A stretch of 64,000 nucleotides of DNA. Origin: Elgaria multicarinata webbii (taxonomy: Eukaryota > Chordata > Lepidosauria > Squamata > Anguidae). The DNA is taken from NCBI RefSeq assembly GCF_023053635.1, contig NC_086180.1:2394001-2458000 (forward strand), in the 5' to 3' direction. The notes under the pieces were generated by a model that was not told the origin of the DNA, made no database searches, and saw only the letters and a program-made list of their open reading frames with translations. This document shows, piece by piece, positions 1-12,518 of this stretch (positions are counted from its first letter, which is position 1; every line of letters begins with the position of its first letter). The translations under genes and the position numbers were made by a program.

Positions 1-345
1 GGTTGTCCAGCTGCCTCTTGAAGGCCTCTAGTGGGGGAGAGCCCACAACCTCCCTAGGTAACTGATTCCATTGTCATACTGCTCTAACAGTCAGAAAGTT
101 TTTCCTGATGTCCAGCTGGGATCTGGCTTCCTTTAACTTGAGCCCGTTATTCTGTGTCCTGTACTCTGGGAGGATCGAGAAGAGATCCTGGCCCTCCTCT
201 GTGTGACAACCTTTTAAGTATTTGAAGAGTGCTGTCATGTCTCCCCTCCATCTTCTCTTCTCCAGGCTAAACATGCCCAGTTCTTTCAGTCTCTCCTCAT
301 AGGGCTTTGTTTCCAGACCCCTGATCATCCTGGTTGCCCTTCTGT
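1..345 (-). mobile_element. CR1 LINE 3' fragment
   Basis: The - strand encodes the CR1 reverse transcriptase C-terminus ([19 protein letters not shown], then [19 protein letters not shown]). The 3' tail is cut off by the window edge and similarity ends near 345. It is diverged and its frame is broken near the C-terminus. Confidence 0.85.
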
Positions 346-746
346 CATTGTGGCCAACTTTGGATCAAATGCCCCAAGGGCATGCTTGGTTTCTCCTATC
401 AAATTCTGTGGCAGGTGGATCCAAATGCTGTGGGTCAAATTGTGCCAACTTACAGAGATCAGTTTACTTCTGGTTATTCTTTCCCCCTCCCCATGGCTAG
501 TAGTAGTAAAGGAGCTTGGCAGAGCGCTAAAGCTAGTGTTAAGTGGTGCAGAACTAATCATATTTAGCACTGATATTAGCATGTTGCATACGTTCCGTCA
601 GTATTCCTAACAATAAGCCAGTGAGGTAGGCCAATATTTATCATGTATTGCAAGTATGTGGGGAGAGAGGCTGCAGCTTGCTGAAGACCAACCAGGCAAG
701 ACCAACCTGGTTCTTATCTTGGCTCTGCCATTAAACTCATTAAGGG

Positions 747-869
747 CACAGCCCTATGCATGTTTAGACAGAAGAAAAGCCCTTCAACTCCCAGAATACC
801 CCAACCTGCATGGCTGACTGAGGACTGCTGGGAGTTGTAGAATTGTTTTCTCCGCATGTATAGGATTAC
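747..869. repeat. Degenerate foldback MITE
   Basis: The ends form imperfect inverted arms: CCTATGCATG on the left pairs with CATGTATAGG on the right, and CAACTCCCAG pairs with CTGGGAGTTG further in. The length (about 120 bp) and arm design fit a short non-autonomous DNA transposon. Confidence 0.55.
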
Positions 870-1395
870 ACCTTAACTGATCTGAGAGAATCTGCACAAC
901 CTTGGCTCCCCATCTGCTTCATGGGGGTACTTCATATTGACCCATCTTCCTAGCTTGTAAGGATCTTGCCCAGAGGTATTGTTTCCCAATCTTGCAACCT
1001 GGCGATGCCCATGGATTGCATCTAGGGTGTTCTGCATGGGTGTTCTTCCACTGAGCTTTGGCTCCTCCCCAATTATTACTCCACATGTCCTTTCTTAATG
1101 CATAAGCCTACTGTTTCTTGTCTGCCTTCCCCTGCCTGACTATTGCCCTTCTGAATTTTTTAAAATAAGTAGCGTATATATTTCATTTCTTTAGCCTTAA
1201 ATGCATCCAGCTTATCCACCTTTTCCTTGTGTCTTTGAAGCCATTCGTTATCTTTGTAACTCTGCCTTGAATAATGTTCAGCTTGCTAAGACCCTGCCTT
1301 TCATTGACCACAGTGCTGGAATGAGGTTGGATTAGTAGCAAGCAAGATGTTGTTTTGGCTTCTGAATTCTTGGAAACAGTGTTACCCAGTTTGCT

Positions 1396-1614
1396 CATAA
1401 CGGCAGCAAACTATGGGTTAATTAACTTATGATTTGCCTCAGCACATTCTGTGGCCATTGCGCATGTTCAACCCCTGATCGAAACAATCAGAGATTGCTA
1501 CATGATATCTGAACCCAGACACAGAATTAATCATGAGTTATGCAACCCACAGTTAACCTACAATTAGTAGTTATGTTAAGTGTGGGATGTAACCCATGAT
1601 TTGTTGCTGTTATG
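1396..1614. mobile_element. TIR-bearing MITE (219 bp)
   Basis: Terminal inverted repeats of 25 bp at 1396-1420 and 1590-1614 match at 21 positions; the left begins CATAACGGCAGCAAAC and the inverted right end begins CATAACAGCAACAAAT. No open frame lies inside. The superfamily is undetermined and a target duplication is not clear. Confidence 0.65.
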
Positions 1615-2109
1615 TGTGAACAGCCGCAATGGGTCCCCCATCCCCTTGTCGTTGTCTGCTTGGCTCTTCTGCAATTCCCATTCACTTCAGTGGGGCTTGG
1701 ATGGCATTAATAGCTGGCATTGCCATCTTTGTAATCCTATGTGTCCTATTCTGGCTGCCCCATCTCAAAAAGACCCAGAGTAGAACTGGAGAAACTACAC
1801 AAAAGGCAATCAAAGAGTTGGATAAGTGGATCAGCTTCCTTCTCAGAAAAGGCTCAAGTATTTGGTGGCTTTTTGGTTTAGAAAAAGGATGAAAGATTGA
1901 GGCATATAAAACTATGAACTGGGAAAGGCTGGGACAGGGAGAGAAGAGTGTGTTTCTCGTCTCCTAGGACTAGAATTTGGGGTTCCCTAATGCAATGGAT
2001 TGGCAGTAAGGAAAAGAAAACCCTGATTGTGGCAAAATCCATAATTAAAGGATGCCATTCACTGTCACTAGTTTAGATGACTTTCAAGGAGGATTAGAAA
2101 CAATCATGA

Positions 2110-2305
2110 AGGCCAGCTCAATCAGTGGCTATTACCTGTGGAAGCTAAATGGAGCCTCCACTTCCTGAGGCAGTATGCCTCTGAATATCAGGTGCTGAGG
2201 TCAAGCAAGGGTGGACTATTGCCTTCCTGCACTGTTTGTACACTTCCCAGAAGCATCCAGCTGGCCCCTGGATGAGATAGACTCTTGGTCTGATCCAGCA
2301 AAGTC
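2110..2305 (+). mobile_element. Old CR1/L3-type LINE 3' end
   Basis: The wording CAATCAGTGGCTATTA, then GAGGCAGTATGCCTCTGAAT, then CTTGGTCTGATCCAGCA matches a 3'UTR that recurs inverted at 59285-59760 and as a short tail at 34362-34452. It is clearly diverged. The family assignment is from memory of reptile CR1-clade tails. Confidence 0.6.
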
Positions 2306-3229
2306 AAACTAAAAGTGTCACTGGCATGTCCCTCAGAAGCTCATTGTTGACTCATGCTTGGCTTGTTAGCCTCTTACCTTGAAATCACCCCTGACTGCCT
2401 GGGCAGCAACACCCTGTCCTTCACATAATATGAAAGTCGTATTAGCCTTTTGTAATGCAGGAAAGAAAGATATTTGGCACCCTGTGGCTAACTATTAAGA
2501 AGCTTTTTATTACAACATGGCAAAAGCCTTTGTAGGTGGCAACTTACTTCCTCAGGTGCTGATGGGAAGCTCACCCACTTCTATCCCTCCTCTCTTAGAT
2601 TTGTAAATTTGGTTTTGCCTTCTTTTGTGTGTTGAGCTCACACTCCAGTGCTCTATCTAATGTTTCACTTCTCCTTTCAGCTATTTGCAGTCTGTCCCGG
2701 TTTGTATTGCACATTCAATTAGTTCTGTTTTGTCTGTTCTTTTAATTGCCCGCCACCCTAGCAGCTTATTCCGAAGAGTAGCTTATAAATTCTCTTAAGT
2801 ATTCCAATTGTGCAGCATTGTCTTTCCTCTCCTTCTAAGTGAGAATAGATGGGTGATCAGCTGAGATGAAATCAAACCTGCTCAAAATACCCCTGGTTAG
2901 ATCCAACTTGTGGTTTCAGTACATCCTTTTCATATTTTCTTTGTGTAGAAAAGTTTGACTGGGTTCTGCTAATCAGTCTGTATTTTCTCAGAAGTCGGGC
3001 TCTCTGTGTGTGCTTTAACCCTTAGTCTTAACTGGGTGGCATGTTTGTGTGGGAATAACAGCACCAATTCATTCCGAAGTGAGTTTAAAACAGCCACAAC
3101 AGATGCTGGCTGGCTTAAGACAAGATTGTCTGAATAAATTTCCCAAAGTTTGCAAGTTTGCTACCTTTCATTGGGAAAGGATAGTTTTCAATGATGCAAC
3201 AGTATTTGAATACACATTGGAGATCAGTA

Positions 3230-3274
<45 letters not shown>

Positions 3275-3297
3275 TATTACATTTATATACATTTATT
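3230..3297. repeat. (ATT)n microsatellite and AT-rich LINE-like tail
   Basis: About 18 ATT units run into TTTATTACATTTATATAC, resembling the inverted 3' end of the L2-type elements elsewhere in the window. Positions 3290-3297 are the left target duplication of the hAT element that follows. Confidence 0.7.
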
Positions 3298-3831
3298 CAG
3301 GGTGGATTTGATTTAAATCATTTTAAATCGTGATTTAAATCAATACTCAGAAAGACTCAATTTAATCATGTGAACCCCCCCCCCAAAGTGCACTCTATTC
3401 ATTGAATTTTTTGAAACTTAGCACTTAAGAGGTAAGGGGTTGATTCCGTGTACATAGATTTGCAAAGGAACAATGGGTTTGTGATCTCTGCAGCCACAAA
3501 TTCACAGTTTTGAGAACTGTAAAACCAAGCATCTGTGATAATATCTTCTAGATAGAAAAATTGCCCAATAATCTTACAGAAACCTCTGGAAGAGCATGAC
3601 ATTGTGAATGGATTAATGGAGTTCATTTACCAAAAAATGTAAACATTGCATAATTAAAAACTAATCCTTATTTCATGATGAATAACCTTTGGACTATAAT
3701 GTATCTTAAATAGAAAACTATCTTTAGGTAGATTTCTCCTCAAAAAGCATTTTATTAAAAAAATCCGATTCAAATTAAAAAATCCTGATTCTTTTGATTT
3801 TTTATAAAACCATTGATTTTTATCCACCCTG
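3298..3831. mobile_element. Non-autonomous hAT transposon (534 bp) with 8-bp TSD
   Basis: The element starts CAGGGTGGAT and ends ATCCACCCTG, an inverted pair. It is flanked by identical 8-bp duplications CATTTATT at 3290-3297 and 3832-3839. CAG...CTG ends plus an 8-bp TSD define a hAT-type element. The interior is AT-rich without a transposase frame. Confidence 0.85.
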
Positions 3832-3849
3832 CATTTATTACATTTATAG

Positions 3850-4070
3850 TATGGGCCAACACATGATCGAACAGCCCACCATAGCTTATTTAATCCATGG
3901 TGGGTTGTGGCACATGTGGGTGGCCATTTTGAATGTTCAGGACTCCCATGGCTTGTTGTGTCATGCGAAACCAGGTGGCAGGGGTTGTTTGAGGATTAAA
4001 CAACCATCACATAACCCAGCAACAGACCATGGATCATGACATGACAAGCCATGTGAGAACTGGGTCTATC
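3850..4070. repeat. Probable degenerate MITE
   Basis: This stretch has wording typical of the window's short DNA transposons (ATCCATGGTGGGTTGTGG, then a rough inverted counterpart AACCCAGCAACAGACCATGG). The TIR pairing is poor and no target duplication is clear. Confidence 0.4.
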
Positions 4071-4161
4071 TGTTGAAATGATCAAAGACTGATTTTAAAC
4101 ATGGGTGATGGTGATCTGGGTTCACATCTTCTGTCCAACTGCAAGTTTGCTATGTGAATGT

Positions 4162-4208
4162 CCTTAGCTGGGCATTCACGCAGGTAAGGGGGCATTACCT
4201 ATGTGAAT
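4162..4208. repeat. Short inverted repeat
   Basis: GGGCATTCACGCAGGTAA and TTACCTATGTGAATGCCC pair as a near-perfect hairpin with a short loop. It is probably a remnant of a foldback element. Confidence 0.55.
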
Positions 4209-5019
4209 GCCCCCTTAGTGCAAAAGTCTGCCCCCCGTTTTGTTATACTCGGTTAAAGGATCTCAACTCCTTTGGTTATTGCCCAAAGCCAATTAAAGAG
4301 CTACCTAAAGAGGGGGATTAACCTCTAATTCTGAGACTGAATTGGAATCTAATTGTTCAGCAGCCTAACTGTTTCAAAAACATGGTCAATCTGGCCATCT
4401 GATGAGGCTGTAAACCTTCAGCTGTCTGATAGGAAAGTGGCCTCTTCAAGATGTTGGGGCAATCTTCCTGAAAACAGGCATCGTCTTGAGTCAAATTGTT
4501 TCTTGTAAGTAGGAAGAAAGGAGATGAGGAGTTGTTTGTGCGGAGAGGCTTCTTTAACTTGGTCCTTCTGCCATGCATGTGCTTTGCCAGAGAGAGCTAG
4601 TGTGACAGAGTGGATAGCCTGTTGGGCTTGGATGTAGGTATGTTGGGCACAGTGGTCAGATAATGTCAGTTGGGCCAATGGCTGGAGATGGTCAAAGTTA
4701 TCCAAATGTTTGTTGGAAGTTTAAAATCTTAAGATATAAATAAGTAGCCTACTGCAGGTTCTGAATGTCAGTCTGTTTTATAGATGGGGGAATGGGGGTG
4801 GCTGAACCTGAGAAATTGTGACTGACTCAGTGCTCAACAGGGCAGATGTTTTGAACATGGTTCTTGTCTAACACCCTTATCAGCTAAACTTTATTGTCTC
4901 TGGCCTCCTAAAAAAAAAAGGGTGGTTTAAAATCAAGTTTCTGAACTGTATGACAGTGGGCTGTGTTTGAAAAATATGCCTGGCCTGTGAAATGCCTTGT
5001 GTATTCTTTGTGATTGGCT

Positions 5020-5112
5020 TTTTCCAGCCTGGTGCCCTCCAGATGTTTTGGACTACAACTCACAAAATTCCTGATTATTGGCCTTGCTGACTGGGCTGAT
5101 ATGAGCTGATGT
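5020..5112. repeat. Half of a hAT-type foldback MITE
   Basis: It carries the family wording CCAGCCTGGTGCCCTCCAGA then TTTTGGACTACAACTCACAA, but only the left arm is clear. A CR1 tail begins immediately after. Confidence 0.6.
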
Positions 5113-5776
5113 TCATAGAAGCATAGAATCATAGAATAGTAGAATCACAGAATAGCAGAGTTGGAAGGGCCCTCAAGGCCATCGAGTCCAACCCCCTGCT
5201 CAATGCAGGAATCCACCCTAAAGCATCCCTGACAGATGGTTGTCCAGCTGCCTCTTGAAGGCCTCTAGTGTGGGAGAGCCCACCACCTCCCTAGTTAACT
5301 GGTTCCATTGTCGTACTGCTCTAACAGGAAGTTTTTCCTGATGTCCAGCTGGAATCTGGCTTCCTGTCACTTGAGCCCATGATTCTGTGTCCTGCACTCC
5401 GGGAGGATCGAGGAGAGCTCCTGGCCCTCCTCTGTGTGACAACCTTTCAAGTATTTGAAGAGTGCTATCATGTCTCCCCTCCATCTTCTCTTCTCCAGGC
5501 TAAACCTGCCCAGTTCTTTCAGTCTCTCTTCATAGGGCTTTGTTTCCAGACCCCTGATCATCCTGGTTGCCCTCCTCTGAACACGCTCCAGCTTGTCTGC
5601 CTCCTTCTTGAATTGTGGAGCCCAGAACTGGACGCAATACACTAGATGAGGCCTAACCAGGGCCGAATAGAGAGGAACCAGAACCTCACGTGATTTGGAA
5701 GCTCTACTTCTATTAATGCAGCCCAAAATAGCATTTGTCTTTCTTGCAGCCATATCACACTGTTGGCTCATATTCA
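5113..5776 (-). mobile_element. CR1 LINE, 5'-truncated
   Basis: The left end is the CR1 3' microsatellite tail (repeated ATAGAATC units). The - strand then encodes the RT C-terminus from [11 protein letters not shown] through [20 protein letters not shown] to the LSGML end, with a frame change in the last third. It ends on the right at the motif that reads GTTGGCTCATATTCAG on the + strand, where a second CR1 begins. Confidence 0.9.
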
Positions 5777-5962
5777 GTCAAGTAGAGTTGGAAGGGGCCT
5801 ACAAGGCCATCGAGTCCAACGCCCTGCTCAATGCAGGAATCCACCCTAAAGCATCCCTGACAGATGGTTGTCCAGCTGCCCCTTGAAGGCCTCTAGTGTG
5901 GGAGAGCCCACAACGTCCCTAGGTTACTGGTTCCATTGTTGTACTGCTCTGCAGTCAGAATA
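5777..5962 (-). mobile_element. CR1 LINE 3' fragment abutting the previous copy
   Basis: GAGTTGGAAGGGGCCTACAA and the CR1 3'UTR wording restart directly beside the previous copy in the same orientation. Similarity ends near CAGTCAGAATATC. It lacks the ATAGAATC tail, as expected if the neighbouring copy integrated in it. Confidence 0.85.
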
Positions 5963-8740
5963 TCTCTAGGGTACGAAGTTGAGCATGTTTGTGATCATCT
6001 TTTCTTTCCATAGGGTGTGCAACTCTATACTGCAGGCTTGCAGGTAGCCATATTCCACGTTACCTGTGGCAAGAAAAATGGTTATTTGGCAGGGAAACTT
6101 AAAATTATATGTGTATTCTTTGAATAGAAAAGTTGGTGCACTGTTCAGTTTTGTGGATTTACTTGCCAGCTGCTGTTCTCTCACTGGCCTTTGTTTTTAA
6201 AAAGCCGCCTATTTGTGTCCATTGGAGGGTTGATTAAGCTCACCACAAAAGCAGAAGGGAGGTTTGTCAGCTGCCCACAATCTGTGGTTAGCATGTCCAG
6301 GGTGTGGGAAGCTAACCCTGTTTTCAATGTCTTACCATAGTAATGCTCCTTGTTGGAGTATTCAAAATACTATACAACTTCAAGCATGGCTTGTGGTGCA
6401 AAATGTACATACGGAGCAGGTTTATGTGCAATAAAGATTGCATGTATTGAATTGCACAGCTTATGTACTTACCCAGAAATAGAGCATTCCTGGTGTTTTG
6501 GGATAGCCGTTTCTGACTAATGCCATCCTAACAGGTAACACTACTTACTGCAGGTGGATGCTCTCTCTTAAGCCAGGGGAGTGTGCCCAAAATCATACAG
6601 CAAGTGGGGTGGGGGTGGGGGTGGGGGAAGCATAATTGCAGCTCTTGCATAATTTGCTACTGCAGGTTAAGGGTGTGCACTGGTTTGAGAGAGAGCTGGG
6701 GCAAAGAACTCTACAGGGAAAAGGCTGACCATGGAAGCTCCCTCCAAACCCCTGGAAATACAGTCCATCCTCTCCTTTGGCTTCCCTAGACATTGCCTGC
6801 ACACATTCTCAGGCCCACCTTCACTCTTAGGGCTTAGCTTTTTATATATATGTGAGAGTCTTATGGTGCTCACGTTGGTGCAATTTCTACGCTTCAGGGG
6901 TACGACCATAGGTTGTGCACAATGTGACTCCTGCCTGGATCTAGTCACAGCCTGGTTCCCAAGCCTCCCTCTAATTGCCATAAAAGGTTTGATGAACCCT
7001 GTTTGTAGATATCCACTCACTTGAGGTAAGAATCTCATCTAGGTCTTCTGGCGAAGCTTCACAAACGTTGATTCCTTTCTTTCAGGAACTGCAAATGACT
7101 AATGCAGTCACAAACAGGCAGACCAGCTAATCAGTGTCTTTGTGGACTAGTAACTTGGGTGGACTTATATGTGAGACTGAGCAAAGTTTTGGGCAGAGGG
7201 GAGGAGGGTGTCTCTCCCTCTGTTCTCTACCAGCTCGGTATTATTCCCCAAAGCTGCCACTTTGGCCAAGAACTTTTTGATCTGGGAATGTCAAGGGTGA
7301 GGTGAGAGAAGAGGCCACCTGCGATTGGGTTCCAGCTTCAGCTGCTATAAATAGCTTTGAGAATCACTTAGTTTGTTGACTGGCTGATCATTTACAAAAG
7401 GCACCTCAACTTGGCCCTTCCAAAGGGCAGCTCTTATTCCTCCACAGAGGCCACAGCGGTATCCCAACCCCGTTCCAGTCGCCCCGGTTTGCTGCTGCCT
7501 GTCGTAACCCATCCCAGTGATGCCAGAATTCTGGTGTGTGGGCAATGTCACAAGGCATACACTGGTTCCTGCCTGTTCACCTTACTGGTGTTGGAAATGT
7601 CTATATTTGCAGTCAGGGAGGTACAGCTAGGGAAAGCTTGTAAAAACGTGGTTGTCTGTAGTAAGTTCAGCATTCTCCTGAGGTGACCTGGCACAGAAGT
7701 GTTGGTAAACTGGAACAAAGTTGGCTCCTTTTTCCTCTTAGGCTGTCTACGCAACCAGAGATGACTAGCGTAGTTCTGTATGGGCTAGTAGTGTTGAGCT
7801 AGTACGTTTGGACTGACTTGCAAGGCGTAGGGGAGGCGTCCAGAAGCCAAGCAGGAAGAGGAGGCAACTGCTTTTTCGCGTCATGGGGCCTACTGAGATT
7901 CCTATGCAGAAGCTCAGCGTCCTTTTAAAGTTAACTTTGAACATGCCGTCAGCGCATGCCTTGGAGGGGAAAGTGCTACAATTTCTGCCCTTACCTCATG
8001 GCCTGCCAGCTGTGCAATGCCCCACCTCTGAGTCAGTGCCTCCTTGCTGTACCGCAGCTTCATGCCTTCCAAACCTCTAAACCTGTTGTGCCATAAAGCA
8101 CATGCCTTGGTGCTCTCTTTGATGCGTACGTAGCCTGTGCTGCATTTCAATCAACAAGGAGGAGTTCTCTCTCTCTCTCTCCTTCTGGACAAGTGTGTAC
8201 TCTGTGCTCTTGGATTGGGGACGCATCCTGTGTGCTATTTGATACCTGCACCTGTCAATGGCCCCTTGAACCAGACTCAAGAGCAAGTCAGGATAGGTTC
8301 TCAGACCTTGCACCCAGGAAATCTGAACATTGCGGCTTCGAAAGAGGATGCAGCTCCTCCGTACTTCAGCTGTTAGGCCTCTGCTCGGAGTGTTCAATCC
8401 TCTTTCAGCTTGAGGGCCAGATTCTGTTTCGGAGACGCTCTCGGAGGCCATGTCCCAGTGGTGGGAGGGACCAAGGGCAAAAGGGGTGGGGCCAAAAATA
8501 CCAGCATATTTTGACTCGCAGCTCTTAGTGCCAGTAACTAAGCCTTAGAAGAGGCATTTCAGCCTTTTAGAATGAGTGGAGAAAAATGGCAAAAGCTGGG
8601 AAATGACCAACTGATCAGCAGCCAGGTGAAAGGAGATGGGTCGATCTGGGGCACCTGGGAGGGACCCTAGGTTCACTGGATTTAACCTATGGGCCTGAGG
8701 TTCTACACCTCTGGTGTAGAGGTGAACACTCTGAACACTC
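5963..8740. other. No recognised gene or transposon
   Basis: This belongs to the region upstream of, or inside intron 1 of, PAIP2B. It contains a G-rich tract at 6604-6628 (repeated GGGGGT) and a CT tract at 8165-8184. Short open frames show no family resemblance. Confidence 0.5.
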
Positions 8741-9192
8741 TGCAGCGTGTTCAGAGGAGGGCAACCAGGATGATCAGGGGTCTGGAAACAAAGCCCTATG
8801 AGGAGGGACTGAAAGAACTGGGCATGTTTAGCCTGGAGAAGAGAAGATTGAGGGGAGACATGAGAGCACTCTTCAAAGACTTAAAAGGTTGTCACACAGA
8901 GGAGGGCCAGGATCTCGTCTCGATCCTCCCAGAGTGCAGGACACGGAATAATGGGCTCAAGATAAAGGAAGCCAGATTCCAGCTGGACATCAGGAAACAC
9001 TTCCTGACTGTTAGAGCAGTACGACAATGGAATCCGTTATCTAGGGAGGTTGTGGGCTCTCCCACACTAGAGGCCTTCAAGAAGCATCTGTCAGGGATGC
9101 TTTAGGGTGGATTCCTGCATTGAGCAGGGGGTAGGACTCGATGACCTTGTAGGCCCCTTCCAGCTCTGCTGTTCTATGATTCTATGATTCTT
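8741..9192 (+). mobile_element. CR1 LINE 3' fragment, open frame
   Basis: It reads the RT C-terminus from [20 protein letters not shown] to KKHLSGML without a stop, followed by the 3'UTR and an ATTCTATG tail. It is 5'-truncated at the GCGTGTTCAGAGGAGGG motif. Confidence 0.9.
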
Positions 9193-12100
9193 TGCTAGAA
9201 GAAGATATCAAGGGGGTGCAGAATCCCCACTTTCTGGACATGAGCAATCCTACTTAGCCTTCTCTTTGTTGAAAATCTTGTATTTAACCATTTGCCTGGC
9301 AGCCATAGGCACCCAATTCTAAGCAGGCAAGTGAGGGGCTGATGGAGGACAGCCAGATCGCTCTGCCCCCTCCTCCACCATGCTAGTCACGGGGAAAGAA
9401 GCCCCCCTCTTATGTAACCAGCATGGAACGCAACAGATTGGCAAAGGAGGGCTGGATCACTCTGCCTTTCTGTCACTCTGCTTGGCCGAAGGCATCCCCC
9501 CCACACACACTTTTTAAAGCAGCCCGCTTAAGAAGGTAGTAGCTTTCCATGCTGACCACAGAGAAGGGGGCTTCCCATTCTGCATCACCAGTGCGAAAAC
9601 ACAGGGTAGTAAAATCATTTGCAGGCCTGTTTACGAGGCAGCTCTAGGAGGAGGTGGTATCCATGCACTTTCAGAGTTCACTCTTTAACTTTAAAAATTA
9701 AAATGTTTCCTTAAAAATCGAAAACTTTAAAGCAGACGTGCTAGATTTGGTGTCTGGCAGCAGATTCTGCAGTCCTGCGGAAACCAGGCATCCCTGACTA
9801 AGGGGATCTCTCCTCTTCACCTCAGTGTACATGGAGAGGCATTTTATTATGGGCTTTGATTCCAGTTTGTCTTGTTAGCAAATAAATGTTTCACTTTCCC
9901 CATGGTAACAAGCATATAAAGCAAAAGGCAGAGCAGGGATTCAGGCTGAGATCTTCCGGGTTCAACTGTGGAAAATGAAGGCCTTGCTGCGTAAGCTGCA
10001 AGCCCTTTGAGAGTGTTTTTTCTTTCCAAAAGCACATGTGGGTGGGTTCAGTCTTTGTCCTTCTCTGGCCAACTGCTGGCTGGCTATCCTGCTCTGCTGA
10101 CTGTAAAAACTAGAACAACTTCCAGAGGCCTGCTTCAAGACAGAACAGCCCCACCTCCACCACCCTCCCCACCTTCTCCAGAGTAGTTCAGACCCACTGT
10201 GTGGCACAAAGGGTAGGCAGAGAGTGAGAGAGCCAAGTTGTGTGCTCCAGGGAAGTGTCGCTTGGATCAGAAAGGAAACTTCAGATGGAATAGGCATCAT
10301 CCCAGGATGTAGCTGATGCAGCCCAGGACCTCAGTGCTCCAGGATCCGAGATCCAAATCCAGAGCAATAGGAGGTAACTACTGTGACCGCTCTGGGAAGC
10401 CTTCCAGATGTATACGGCTGTGATGGATTCCCATTCAGGAAATGGCCAATCTAGTATCAGCAGCCAGTTACTGGCACTTGATGTCCTCCAAGAGGTTGCA
10501 GCAGGAATTGGTGGGAATAGGTCACCTGGTTCTCTTGCTAGTCGGAGCAGCTGGCCTTGCTAGCCTTGGACTGTCTTCACTCCAGCCTGCCCTCAGCTGC
10601 ACAGAAGTTGCGTCTGACACAGCCTCTTAACCCTGAATGAGCAGCTCTGTCTGGACCCCCATTGCCTTCCCTATCCCGATTTCTCCTGCTGGCTACTGAC
10701 TGCTGAGTGTGCTGTACAATTTCTCATTTCTGTGGTCTAGTGGGTGGAAGCACCCTGCTTGCCCCCAAATGTGATGTTTCCAGCAAGGCCCACAGTTTCT
10801 CTGGTTCTTCATCACGGTCTCTGTGCATCACACATTATGGGCTCTGCACCGAGTCTGATTTCGGGGAACTTCCACAGCTGAGGATTGTTTTAGGTGGGAA
10901 CCCTCCCACTACCCTCCTAATGCACATGTTCCCGGGGTTCCCGCCCTTGCCCTCAGTTCTCGTGTTTTGGTTGGGAAAATCCTCTTTAGAATCTGCCTTC
11001 TACGGATCTCCTTTTCCCAAGTGAGGCTTGCCAAATTTCAGTGTCTCCACTGCTTCACTTTTTGAGGAGGGGGGGGGCTCAGTGGTGTCCTCACTTTCCC
11101 CTTGGCTGAAGACCAACCAACTCCCTCTCAGGATCTTTCTCGCCATTGATCTCATCAGCACGTGGTATGTTTCTACAGCCTTTCTGGGTGTTGTGGTTCT
11201 CTTTCTCCTGCCAATTCTCGCTCTGCAGGGGCTCTCCTCTCTGGGGCCTCAGCACAGGCTGGACTGATTTATGGCCCATATGCCGGGAGCTGCTGCTGGC
11301 TCCCGGCTTTTGTTGCTCAGCACCTGGCAAATGGCTGGGAAAACCTTTTGGCCATGCAGGAAATGGCTGCAAATCCCAGGGTGGATGGAGATGCAAGGAA
11401 AGAGCATCTGGGCCCATGCGGTTTCCTTGGAGGAGGGAGGGAGGAGCATTGTGGTTGGCTTTGTATTATTTTATTCTTTCAGTTATTATATTTATTCCCT
11501 CGCTTTTCCCCTCTTGCAAGGAACCTGAGGTGGCTTGCATGATCCTCCTCCTCTCCACCCTGTGAGCTTCATGTCTAAGTGGGGACTTGAACCCAGTCCA
11601 GCAACCTAACTGCTACTCCACACTTAGCCAGAACTGGCAAATGTGAAGGTCGTCACCAGTTCCTAAAGGAACCGGGACCCGGGCTTAAGCCTGCTCTGAA
11701 ACAAAATACTTTCATTAGGACCAATCAGAATTCCACAAAAAAATATGCAAGCTCCCAAATTCTCCAGATCTCATTAGGCCAGGTGGTACAAAAAGCAGGG
11801 GATGGGGGAAGGAAAAGCAAAATCCAAAAAACGTGGCTAGTTGTTGTGTCCACTTTGGATATTTTTCTTTCCGTATTCCAGAGTGGAACTTGATGGTTTC
11901 AAAACAGATTCCCTTTGCCACACCCAGCAGGGTTGCAGAAGTCCCCCAGTGATGTTTTGCTGTATGCCTGAAAACCAGAAATGTTAGTGCTTGAATCTGG
12001 GACTTGTGCACGATAGCCTCTTCCCTTAAAGCACGGCTTTTATGCTTTCTGCCTTCAATTAAACTCTTGCCGTGTGGGCTAGTTGGTGAGGAACTCCTGT

Positions 12101-12518
12101 GTTGCAGCCACCATGGAACTCTGCATTTTGCACAGGAAAGGGGGAATATGTCCTTGGGTGTGCTCTCCTTGGGTGCGTGCCTTCTGGCCATTCCCCTTAC
12201 CTGCGTAAACCGAGCCCTTGGGCACTGCCTGTCAGACCAATCTTAGCACATAATGCACAACCGCAGGATGGAGGCTGTGGGTCCCAGACGTTCAAGAAAT
12301 GTGTCTGGTCTTACTTCTCTTCTGAAGCATGCCAAGAGGTGCTCTGTGAGAAGAACTCCCTGTTTCCCTAATGCATAGTGCACAAAAGCAGTTGCTGGCG
12401 TTCCAGTAGCTCCATATCCTTTGTGCATGTGGCAAAGTATTTAATTGTTACTCCATGGAAGTGATCTCTGAGTAGGAAACTTGGCTGTGAAGCAGCCCGA
12501 AGATGGTGTGTGTGGTGG
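9193..12518. other. No recognised gene or transposon
   Basis: This 3.3-kb stretch has no conserved coding exon, tRNA-like box or clear repeat. The overlapping short frames around 11.1-11.5 kb have no protein family resemblance. Confidence 0.5.
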
